Source: Garcia nutans (taxonomy: Eukaryota; Streptophyta; Magnoliopsida; Malpighiales; Euphorbiaceae). Taken from it: a DNA stretch of 64,000 nucleotides. Location of the stretch: the NCBI GenBank assembly GCA_947685225.1, contig CANTUV010000008.1:30062001-30126000 (forward strand), given 5' to 3'. The position numbers were made by a program, and so were the translations under genes. Under the pieces are notes generated by a model that was not told the DNA's origin, did not search any database, and saw nothing but the letters and a program-made list of their open reading frames with translations. Position 1 is the stretch's first letter. Every line of letters begins with the position of its first letter. This document shows positions 23,101 through 32,296 of this stretch, piece by piece.

Positions 23101-23560
23101 ACCCCTTTCTAATCAATCTCCTGGCTGCAACAGCTGAAATAAACAAGGATGCTAGCTGTCCCTGCTCACTAGATACTATCACCTCTCTACCCTCACCAGT
23201 TCTCAAAATAACAAATTTCTTTTTACAGTCTACCACAGCTCCATGTCTAGATAGCCAGTCCATGCCTAGGATCACATCATATTCCTTAAAAGGCATTTCG
23301 ATCAAATCTCCAAGGAACTCCTCACCTTGCACCATTACTGCACTATCTCGGTGCACCTTACTAACAATCACACTATGCCCTAGAGAATTTGTCACCAATA
23401 CATCAAATCCTAGGGATTTAGCATACATATCAGACACAGGCAAAACAGATGCACTAATATATGAATGTGTGGATCCAGGATCAATCAAAGCAAGTACTGA
23501 AATACCAAATAAAGAAAAAGTACCAGCTATGACTGCCGAAGCATCTGGCTGCCTCTGCAT
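20150..23560 (-). CDS. pol: Chromovirus Pol polyprotein (PR-RT-RH-IN-chromodomain)
   Basis: An open frame of 1136 residues. The aspartic protease has DPGST at about residues 27-31. Reverse transcriptase has the catalytic FIDD at about 361-364. RNase H has its acidic residues near D510, E548, D572 and D615. The integrase zinc finger is HHCC (H721, H728, C758, C761), and the integrase core is D791, D852, E888 (DD35E). The last 50 residues (about 1087-1134: LRNKKVPLVKILW...EEATWE...YPQLF) form a chromodomain-like tail that in this group targets heterochromatin. All key residues are present, so the enzyme could be functional. The annotated start is only the first Met after the gag stop: the frame is the same as gag, and Pol is normally made as Gag-Pol. 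Confidence 0.95.
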   Translation of the reverse strand: MQRQPDASAVIAGTFSLFGISVLALIDPGSTHSYISASVLPVSDMYAKSLGFDVLVTNSLGHSVIVSKVHRDSAVMVQGEEFLGDLIEMPFKEYDVILGMDWLSRHGAVVDCKKKFVILRTGEGREVIVSSEQGQLASLFISAVAARRLIRKGCDAYLAHVVDTRVRGSQIDDIPTVAEFPDVFPEELPGLPPEREVEFDIELLPGTTPISITPYRMAPAELRELKVQLQELLDKGFIRPSVSPWGASVLFVKKKDGTMRLCIDYRQLNKVTIKNKYPLPRIDDLFDQLKGAAVFSKIDLRSGYHQLRVRAEDVPKTAFRTRYGHYEFLVMPFGLTNAPAAFMDLMNRVFRPYLDQFVVVFIDDILVYSRNEEEHDKHLRIVLQILREKQLFAKLSKCEFWLDQVTFLGHIVSAEGIRVDPSKVEAILNWSPPKSVTEVRSFLGLAGYYRRFVKGFSLIATPLTRLLRKGVRFVWTDQCQASFEQLREMLTQAPVLTLPVEGKPYVIYSDASHSGLGCVLMQEGKVIAYASQQLKPHELNYPTHDLELAAIVFALKIWRHYLFGEKCFIYTDHKSLKYLGVQKELNLRQRRWLELIKDYDCLIDYHPGKANVVADALSRKSLAGLTVYSLSLLVELRALHVRFVSCDDGALLAQLQLRPVLLDQIKRAQLTDEKIQKIVSDCQSGKSRDFIVRSDGSLWFKNRLCVPDDANLKKIILEEAHQSIFAMHPGNTKMYQDLRQHYWWFGMKRDIAEFVSKCLTCQKVKAEHQVPTGLLQPLSVPEWKWERVTMDFVSGLPMTQRKHDAIWVIVDRLTKTAHFLPVRMDYSLERLAELYIHEIVKLHGVPISLVSDRDPRFTSRFWKSLHSALGSRLHFSTAFHPQTDGQSERVIQIIEDMLRSCVIDFFGSWDRFLPLVEFAYNNSHQSSIGMAPFEALYGRRCRTPLYWSELGDGKLIGPDLIQETEEKVKMIRDRLKAASDRQKSYADLKRRDIEFDVGDKVFFKVSPWKRILRFGRKGKLSPRFIGPYEVLERVGPVAYRLALPPELDRIHNVFHVSMLRRYRSDPSYVLPIESIEVSQDLTFEEEPVAILAREVKKLRNKKVPLVKILWKNHAKEEATWESEQAMRDQYPQLFQT

Positions 23561-23581
23561 AACATATATCCTCTGGGAAGA

Positions 23582-24796
23582 TCAAACCTCCTCTGGTCTA
23601 CTCTCCCTGGATGTAGAACCTCCTCTAGAACTGAACCCAGATCTACCTCCTCTGCTGACACCCCTGCCTCCTCGACCTCCCCTCACACTAGGTCGAGAAG
23701 CCTCAGAATCAACTAACATCTGCTCCTGCCTCTCAGGACAATCTCTCACAAAGTGATCAGGTGATCCACATCTGAAGCACACCCCTGCAACACCAGTCTT
23801 CCAACAAGGACCACCATGTGGCCTACCACAATGAATGCAGATAGGTAAGGTGGATCTCTGAGTCATTGGGGTCGGAGCACTCGCCACTGACACTGTAGGT
23901 CTAAATCTCTGTCTCTGAAACTGTACTGACCTACCCGCTGGCCTCTGACTCCTACTAACCCTAGGAACAAAACTTCCTTTACCTCTTTTTACAGACGAAG
24001 ACCCTGCCTCAAACTGGGGCCTTCTCACTCTGATCTCTTCTTCTGAAGCAGCTGCAATAACTTGAGCTCTCTCCACACTTCGAGCTGCTGCAACAAGCTG
24101 GGAAAAATCATGATATCTCGATCCAGCTACAAGACACATGATAGAGGGCCTCAATCCCTCCTCAAATCTCCTGCATCTATCTATCTCATCAGATATAATG
24201 CCCCCAGCATACTGGCTCAACCGGATAAATTCAACTTCATATTCTGTTACGGTCCGGCTGTCTTGCTTTAAACTCAAAAACTCCATCTTCTTCATGTCCT
24301 TATACTCCCTCGGAGTATACTTCAATTCAAACTCTCTTAGAAAATCTACATAGGACAAGGTTGGTGGATCATCCATAGCATGTGGCACTGTTTTCCACCA
24401 GTCGTATGCATCCTTCTGTAGCAATGATCTTGCATAATCAAATTTTTCCTCTGGGGTTGCTTGCAACTGAATGAAGATTCTCTGTACTTTATCAAGCCAC
24501 TGCTCTGCTACAGCTGGATCAACAGTACCTAAGAAATCTTCCGCTCCATACTTCCTTAATTTGTCATAGTGCCTCACTGATACCAAAGGCTGAGGGGGTG
24601 GTGGCGGTGGTTGCACTGGTGCTTGCCTCAAAGCCTCTACCACATGCCTAAGCCAAGCTGGCGGAACCTCCTCACCAATTGGTCTCCCCGACACCGAAGC
24701 AGGTGCCTCCCCAGCACTATCAACTCTAGCTCTATCCTCCGGAGCTATACTCTCAGCACTACCCTCAACTGAATGACGTGAGTGAGAATCCATCAC
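23582..24796 (-). CDS. gag: Chromovirus Gag
   Basis: 404 residues with a proline-rich stretch near 60-70, a retrotransposon Gag core (about 75-240, including AYDWWKTVPHA and EYEVEFIRLSQYA) and a basic, RG-rich C-terminal region. There are two zinc knuckles: an unusual CX2CX3HX3C (C320, C323, H327, C331) and a standard CX2CX4HX4C (C340, C343, H348, C353). Gag forms the virus-like particle and packages the RNA. The frame ends with TGA at 23582-23584. The related copy at 53281-53601 has GGA (Gly) at the same codon and reads on, so the stop is probably a recent mutation in an ancestral single Gag-Pol frame. Confidence 0.93.
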   Translation of the reverse strand: MMDSHSRHSVEGSAESIAPEDRARVDSAGEAPASVSGRPIGEEVPPAWLRHVVEALRQAPVQPPPPPPQPLVSVRHYDKLRKYGAEDFLGTVDPAVAEQWLDKVQRIFIQLQATPEEKFDYARSLLQKDAYDWWKTVPHAMDDPPTLSYVDFLREFELKYTPREYKDMKKMEFLSLKQDSRTVTEYEVEFIRLSQYAGGIISDEIDRCRRFEEGLRPSIMCLVAGSRYHDFSQLVAAARSVERAQVIAAASEEEIRVRRPQFEAGSSSVKRGKGSFVPRVSRSQRPAGRSVQFQRQRFRPTVSVASAPTPMTQRSTLPICIHCGRPHGGPCWKTGVAGVCFRCGSPDHFVRDCPERQEQMLVDSEASRPSVRGGRGGRGVSRGGRSGFSSRGGSTSRESRPEEV

Positions 24797-24944
24797 AATC
24801 TATATCTGCAAACATAGCAGATTACATCTTATTAAAGATCAGAGACTGCCAATGCCAAACATGTATGTTATTCAAAAATCCACGTTTTAAAATCAAAACA
24901 CTCTTTTTCTTACACTTTACCTAGGTTGAGAATCTCAAATCTAG

Positions 24945-24956
24945 GCTCTGATACCA
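24945..24956 (-). promoter_or_regulatory. Primer binding site for initiator tRNA-Met
   Basis: On the minus strand TGGTATCAGAGC, seven bases inside the 5' LTR. This is the standard tRNA-iMet primer site of many plant LTR elements and matches the site at 50617-50628. Confidence 0.93.
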
Positions 24957-24963
24957 AAACAAT

Positions 24964-27552
24964 TGAAACACCCCCACATCCAATACACGCACGCTACAAA
25001 CTCCACAATGTAATATACGTGCACTGAACATAGGGATGCTATGGATTTTATTAACATTCAAAACATTTTAAATGATACTATAATCTTTCTCATTATACAT
25101 TATAGAAAATAAGTCATTAACTTGTAATATAAAACAAATAGATATATATATATACATTTACTTAATACGCAGCGGAATATAGAAAATTTTTACAAATATA
25201 CATATATTTACATTAAAAACAATACTTTACAAAATATAAAAGAGTTATACATGATTGGCAACTTTCTCTGATCTTTAAGTCCCAAAATCAACTCTTCAAT
25301 GTTTACTCTCACTCGGTCTCGAAGAGCTCTCGGGTTCAACTCTATCACCTACGCGATTAACACTATCGCGCTAAGCCAACGGCTAAGTAAGACAAATCAT
25401 GCTAATGTTATGCTTGAGTGCAATGCAATGCTACACACCTTATTAATAAAAACAACATCATAGATGTAAAGCTAACAACATACTTTTACATTCCATAAAC
25501 CACAATATATGAACATATCACATTTCAACATCCTTCCATATATCTCATTTATCAATCATGTTACCATTCATGAATCATATTAAACAAAGACAAACATGGG
25601 CCCAAAACACACTAATATGCCATTCTATTTTCAGAGTTAATGCTTTGGTTTTGTTATCACATTTATCAATATCATATACCCAACTAGGCTTCAAGGATTA
25701 GGTTCAACTAAGCTTCAAGGGGAACAAAGCATGCTAAGTATCAACCCAACTTGGCTTCAAGAACCAACCCAACCTAGCTTCAAGGGTTGTAACATCTCAA
25801 TTAGGCTTCAAGGACTAGACCCAACCAAGATTCAAGGGGAGTAAAACATGTTAAACTTCAACCTAACTTGGCTTCAAGGATCAAATCCAACCTAACTTCA
25901 AGAGATTGTTACTATCATTAGGCATGCCACCAACAACAAACTCTGAAAATGGAATAATATATTAGCCACACAATTCATTTATTATTCAATTATCATTTCC
26001 ATTCTCAATTCTCATCATCATTTAGGCAAACATACCTTATTTCTTTCAATAGAATCATCATAATCACATTATATCCCACATAGCATCATTCATAAATATC
26101 AACATTTCATTCCACATTGTACACAAAATATCAATATTCATATGCATCATCCATATCATCAAATGTAGGTTAAATCTCAACATCATATGAATGTATGCAA
26201 GTATGTACTTGTACTTACCTCAATCACAAATCACACAACCCTAAATACTTTCCTTTTCCAAGATTCTTCACTTCTCAAATCAATGATCAATCACTTGCTT
26301 CAAAACCTAATCCAAAAGTAATAACATATACTTGCTTAGAGATACACAAGAGATAATCCAATTAAGAGTTAACTAGGGCAAACCCTAAACTTGACACGCT
26401 CACCCACACGGGTGTGTTCCTGACCGTGTCCTAACTCCACAACACAGAAGCATTTACACGCTCAACAACACGGGCGTGTTCCTGGGCGTGTAATACCTTC
26501 TGCCTCTCAAACATAACAACATGTCCAACATCATGAACGTGCTCCTGGCCGTGTCAATTCTCAAATCTCACAGTGGCTATGACACGCTCAATAACACGGG
26601 CGTGTTACTGGTCGTGTCAATCCCACTGCCTCCAACACAATTGACACGCCTAAAAACCCTAGACGTGCTCATGGGCGTGTCCGGCCACAAATCAAGATTC
26701 CGGCCAAAATAACCAAACACTCAACAACACACTTCTATTCATTAACATCCTCTTCAAACAATCTTCACAAAACATATCCAAAAACCATCTTAAACTTGCA
26801 ACAACACCAAAAACAAACCGAACACACATCAAACACAAAACACCAAATCATCTCAAAACCCTAAACACAACACAACATCATCTCCTCCAATCAACTTACT
26901 CTTTCCTTCAACTTATCCTTAAAATCCAAGATCAAACTAATCAAACACCCTTAAACATATCAAAATCAAGTAACACACTCTTAGATCATCTATCAAATCC
27001 AAATATCATATCAAATAAACAAAAAGATCAAAAGAGAACTTACCAAAGTTATAAAACTTCTTGAATCATCAACTTGATCACTTAATCTTCCTTCAATTTG
27101 AGCTTAACTCTTCAAGATCTTCTCTTTGTCTCTTACTTTCCTTTGTCTATGGAGGAGCCGGCCACACAAAGAAGAAAGAAGAAATGAACCACAAGAAACA
27201 AAGTCAACTCTTCTTTTAATCTCCACCAAGTGTTTCAATTAAAGCAATTACCAAAACACCCTTCTACAAATTGTTTTGTTTCTTTTTAAAACACTTGCCC
27301 TTTTTAGTCATTTCACCTATAAACAAATAAATATCTTCATCCCTTGACTCTCCATTTTGACCAACATATATGTTATATATATTATCATATAAGCAACATA
27401 TACAATTTTCTCTAAACCCTCTTTTCTTTCCCAAAACACAAATACATAAACATTCTCTTCCAATTTCTTTTCTTATCACATAACATATACATTCCATTTA
27501 AGCAAACAAAAACAATATGCAAAACTTCTAGGGCATACATTAGGATATTACA
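24964..27552 (-). mobile_element. 5' LTR of the complete chromovirus (copy f)
   Basis: Almost identical to 17514-20103. On the plus strand its first bases are TGAAACACCC instead of TGTAACACCC. The hairpin stem (25371-25387) has one mismatch from a T-to-A change. The palindromic cassette is at about 26395-26690. Confidence 0.95.
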
Positions 27553-27557
27553 GACCC

Positions 27558-29196
27558 ATTCTCTTGGACCATCAACCCGAATGAATCGAGGAGATCCTCA
27601 ACTCGGCAAGATTGTTACTTTTCATATATCTCATATTCATAATTCACATAATGTAACAGACCCAGTCTCTTAGACCTCAATTCAACTCAAATTGAAGAGA
27701 TCCTCAACCCGGCTAGACTGTTACTTTTTATATATCTCATAGGCATGCCTACAAATCCAGAACTCTAAAATTGAATAACATATTAAATATACCATTATTT
27801 CATTAGCCTCTTTATCATTCTCTTTCTCAATTCATATCTCATGATCAAATAGGCAATCATGCCTCAATAAGTTCATTTGCATAACCATAGCCAACAACAA
27901 TGGCTTCATTATAACTCCATTCACATCAAAGAAATTCATCATTTAAATACTCATAATCAATTACATTTCACAAGATTCATAATATGCAAAACATAACATT
28001 ATTCATATGTATCAACAATGCATTAGGTTATTTAACTCATTCACCAAATGTGTTAAGTTACAAAAATCAAATAGATGTATGCAATAATGCAAGGTTTGTA
28101 CTTACTTCAAAGGCAACCCACACAACTCTGTAAACTTCCTTTACCAAAAGTCCTTCACCAAATGAATTAAGGCAATTCACCTTCTTCACAACCTAATCCA
28201 AAACAATGATGAAACACATCAATTCCAATACAATCAATCACTTATTAACCTCATACTAGTCCCATAGATCACTATTACAAACCAACAACTCAGCCTTAGA
28301 CCCCACGGTCGTGGCTACCCAAGACCCCCACGGGCGTGGGTTAAAGAATGATTCTGCCCAACAATGTTCATCACCCCACGACCATGGCATCAAAGGGCCA
28401 CGGGCGTGGCATCCAAGATGTTACTGCCTCCAACCAAAAACATGTATTCCAAGTTTCTAACTCCACTAAACCCAAACATCATGAAGACTAACAAAGATAA
28501 TTAACCAAACTCAACATTAACAACACTTACCAACTCAAAACCCTAATACAACTTCAACACAAACACTTTCAAAACCAACATCAACTTAACTTACTTCCTT
28601 CAAACCCAAAATTAACACCACAATTAATTAAATCAACATACTCTAACTTACCACAATCAACACAACCCTAATTTCAAACATCAATAACCAAACTCATACA
28701 CAACTTCAAATAAACAAGAGAAATCAAGAGAAAGAACTTACCAAAATAATAAATCTTCTTGAACTTTCACTTAATCACTTGAAAACTCCTTCAATTTTGA
28801 GCTTGAACACCAAAACTTACTCTTGCTCTCTCTTGCTTTGGGTGGCCGGCCAACAATGGAGAAAGGAAAGAAGAAGAAATGAAGAAAAGTCAACTTTCCC
28901 TTCTCTTTAAATCTCCACCAAGCAATTTAAAAAGAAAATTACTTAAATACCCCCTTATATAAACCCTAACTCCCTTTTTATTCACTTGCCTTTTTTAGTA
29001 ATTTCACACATAACATATTAAATATCTTCTTCCCTTGACTCTCCATTTTGACTTGCATATATGTTATATATATTACCATATATACAACATATACATTTCT
29101 TTATACAAATCTTTTCATATCCAAATACACATATACATTTGATTCAAATAAAACAACAATTATCAAAACTTCTAGGGCACACTTTGGGATATTACA
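27558..29196 (-). mobile_element. Chromovirus solo LTR (copy d), right part
   Basis: It resumes the LTR interrupted at 17513 and runs to GGGATATTACA, followed by the second ATCCT duplication (29197-29201). The two parts total about 2.38 kb. A short tandem duplication near the insertion point (repeated AACAGACCC and CTCAACCCGGC segments, 17440-17510 and 27553-27725) is native to this copy. A CCACGG/CGTGG cassette lies at about 28295-28410. No internal sequence survives, so it is a solo LTR. Confidence 0.9.
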
Positions 29197-29201
29197 ATCC
29201 T

Positions 29202-31105
29202 TCCTAGAACTCCAGAAGCTTCACCCCTTAAAAACTCACTCAAATCCAATTTAATTAGTAAGCAAAGGAAGAAGAAGTGTTTGTGGGCAATTCTTAGGGC
29301 TATCTCTCATTTAAACTCCTTCAAGATGTGGGAATCATCAAAAAGCAAGAAGAGTAGTGTAATTTAGTCCATCAAACTTGTAAAAGTTGTTGTGTTCACT
29401 GCCTTTAAGGTTGGTAATTCAATCCTTCAAGTTTACTTTGCTTGTTTTATGAGCTTTAAGCATGGAAATCAATTCAAACTGAAAAGTATGTGAATCCAAC
29501 TTGGTAATCCTAAAGGTTTAAAATTTATAAGTCTTTCTTTATCAAATCTAATAAGTTTGTTTGATATATTCTCAATTGATAATGATGTTTACATGGAATG
29601 ATGAGATAACATGGTTAGCATGATTAGGGCAATAATTATGCTTTCATGCATTTTTTTATGGTTTAATTATAAAAGCATGATGAGTATGATATCTTTAGGA
29701 TGATCCTTAATTAAGTTCTCTTCCTTATGCCACATTAGACTTATATTATGAATTTGAGCTTTTATAATGATTTATATTTTCCATGAACATGTATACATAA
29801 TTGTTTGTTTATATATCTTTCTATTATATATATATATATACAATTGCATTAGAATTACATCTTTAAAAAGACTTCTCGGCAAATGCAAAGAGTGGTGAAT
29901 GTAGATCTATTTAGTCTAGTGACTAGTATTTTGCCATCATTAAATTCAGTATAGAGAATCGAGTTGACCCTTGTGTCAACCCACTTTTTTGAGATTTGTA
30001 CTCTCGGTCTGCATAGAGTAGCAACTCCCATTCGTCCTGCTCACACATAACATAAGCTCCCAAAGTTAAGGTTTATTTGCTAGGTTGCGCGATCTTTTTA
30101 CTATTATGAAATTATTGCCTTGATTTTCAAAAATCTTGCAATACGAGTCTTACACATAATGTGCGAGTAGGAGATGTTGGAAATAGTTGATAAATCAGAT
30201 CCCCCATGACGGGCTGACCCAAATCCAAAATTAAAGAGAAGAGTTATAACCATGCCAAAGAGTTGCAATCATTCATATAAGAGTTGCAACAAAAAGAATG
30301 GTTACCATGCCTAGTGTTGCAACCATTCAAAAGGCAGCTCTTGGCTTCTATATATATGTCAATAAGGAAATTGATAAAGGGTTTTTCCAATTCAACCAAT
30401 TTTAGAAAGAAAATTTAGACAAAATAGTGTAAATTAGATTGTGAAAAATATTACATTTCCATTAGGTGATTTACATTAGACTTAGTGGAGCTATCAAATT
30501 ATTTCTTATGGAATCATCACGAGGTAAGTTATTCGATCTGAATTACAATTAATTCAGCATAATTTAACACATACCGACCCAAAATAACCATGCCTCTCAT
30601 TGCTCAAAAAGTAAGTCCCTCTTTCTTTGTCTCTGTTTCTATCTCCCCCCTCTTCTCTCCCTCCTTAGTAGAGTTGCATAATGAAAACTTGATCAACTCA
30701 GCTTAAATAGATTAATTCAGTCTGAACAAATTTTTTTATAAACTAAATAGGGTTTCAAGTTGCATTTATATTTTTCTGGTTGTATAATGGCTTAGTTTAA
30801 AAAATAACAAGATTAACTAGACTTGACTTGAGATTATATATTTTTAAATTCATTATGTCTAAACAATGTTTTTTTAGTGTTTATCCAAAATGACATCATT
30901 TTTGGACGACTGTATAACATATCATCACACTAACTTTAACCTTCAGCCTTCAGTTCTCTTCTCATGCTATGTCTTCTCTTCTTCTTTCTCACCTATCTCG
31001 CTTCTCTTCTATCTCGCCTCTCTAACCCTGTCTTTTCTACAACATTGCTTCTTAGCTCACAGCTACCTCACTCTTTCCCATTAAAATTCTTAAATATCCA
31101 TCTCT
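29202..31105. other. Unassigned AT-rich DNA, possible copia LTR pieces
   Basis: Before the solo-LTR insertion this joined to 16764. The first few hundred bases look like the downstream part of a copia LTR. At 30175 a TGTTGGAAA start follows a purine-rich GTAGGAGA, like another copia LTR edge, but I found no target duplication and no clear end. From 30600 to 31105 I see only pyrimidine-rich sequence. No gene is supported. Confidence 0.4.
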
Positions 31106-31315
31106 ACCTTAAACAGGGGCGGAGCTGGGGGGGGTCGTGTGGGGGCTGATGACCCCCCCTCGCCGGCGGCAATGAACACATATATAGGGGTCATTGCCGC
31201 CGGCCGTGAGTGTTGCAGAGACAACGGGAGAGCTCTGCCCCCCCCCCCTCCGTGCTTGCTACCTTGCTCCGCCCCCCCCCCCCCCCCCCTCCATGCTTGC
31301 TACCTTGCTACCTTA

Positions 31316-32249
31316 CTCTTTGGAGAGGTTAGCTGAGCTGTATATCCATGAGATTGTGAAGTTACATGGTATCCCAATTTCTGTAGTGTCTGATCGAGAT
31401 CCCCGGTTTACTTCAAGGTTTTGGAAGAGTTTACATAGTGCTTTGGGTTCTCGATTACACTTCAGTACTGCTTTCCATCCGCAGACAGATGGGCAGTCAA
31501 AGAGAGTGATACAGATTATCGAGGATATGTTGAGAAGCTGTGTCATTGATTTCTCTGGAGGTTGGGATAGATTCTTATCACTTGTGGAATTTGCCTATAA
31601 TAACAGTCATCAATCCAGCATCGGTATGGCCCCATTTGAGGCATTGTATGGTAGACGATGTAGGACACCTCTATGTTGGAATGAGCTTGGAGAAGGTAAG
31701 ATAATTGGTCCTGATTTGGTTAAAGAAACTGAAGAGAAAGTGAAAATGATTTGAGATAGGTTGAAAACAGCTTCAGACTGACAGAAGTCTTATTCAGATT
31801 TGAAGAGGAGAGACATTGAGTATAATGTGGGAGATAAGGTATTTTTGAAAGTGTCTCCTTGGAAGAAGATCTTGAGGTTTGGTCGGAAAGGGAAATTGAA
31901 TCCTCGGTTCATTGGACCGTATGAAATTTTGGAAAGAGTTGGGCCAATTGCTTATCGGCTTGCTTTGCCACCTGAGTTGGATAGGATCCATAATGTATTC
32001 CATGTTTCTATGTTGAGGAGGTACAGGTCAGATCCATCTCATGTGTTGCCAATTGAATCGATTGAAGTAAGTCCGGATTTGACATTTGAAGAAGAACCAG
32101 TTGCTATTTTGGCACGTGAAGTGAAAGAATTGAGAAATAAGAAAGTGCCTTTAGTGAAGGTTCTATGGAAGAATCATGCAAAGGAAGAGGCAACTTGGGA
32201 GAGTGAGCAAACAATGCGAGATCAATATCCTCAACTATTTCAGACTTGA
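31316..32249 (+). pseudogene. Chromovirus integrase-chromodomain fragment
   Basis: It starts abruptly at LERLAELYIHEIV, equivalent to about residue 828 of the complete Pol, and runs to the Pol C terminus (...YPQLFQT) and stop. Two in-frame TGA codons, near 31753 and 31780, replace arginine codons. The integrase aspartate of SDRDPRF and the HPQTDGQS region survive, but glutamate in SERV reads KRV, so the DDE glutamate itself has to be checked at that site. It is followed directly by a polypurine tract and a full LTR, so only the 5' part of the element is lost. Confidence 0.92.
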
Positions 32250-32282
32250 TATCAGGTAATTTCGAGGGCGAAATTTCTTTTT

Positions 32283-32296
32283 AGAGGGGGGAGAAT
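32283..32296 (+). promoter_or_regulatory. Polypurine tract of the truncated chromovirus
   Basis: AGAGGGGGGAGAAT lies immediately before the LTR start TGTAATATCC, as in the complete element. Confidence 0.88.

Larger units (their letters stand above)
17514..27552 (-). mobile_element. Complete Ty3/gypsy chromovirus (Tekay/Del-like), TSD GACCC
   Basis: This 10.04-kb element has two 2.59-kb LTRs, a tRNA-iMet primer site, long gag and pol reading frames and a polypurine tract. It is flanked by GACCC duplications (17509-17513, 27553-27557). By eye the LTRs differ at roughly 25 positions (about 1%), so the insertion is recent. The chromodomain-like end of Pol and the HHCC/DDE integrase place it among chromoviruses; clade assignment to Tekay/Del is inference. 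It sits inside the solo LTR 16770-29196. The single stop between gag and pol is its only obvious defect. Confidence 0.95.

Noticed and set aside
30175..30570. Possible copia solo LTR starting TGTTGGAAA
   Set aside because: No matching 5-bp duplication and no clear CA end were found, so it stays unresolved.
31139..31336. Proline/cysteine-rich frames around the C runs
   Set aside because: They read through homopolymer tracts at the hAT end; low complexity, no domain.
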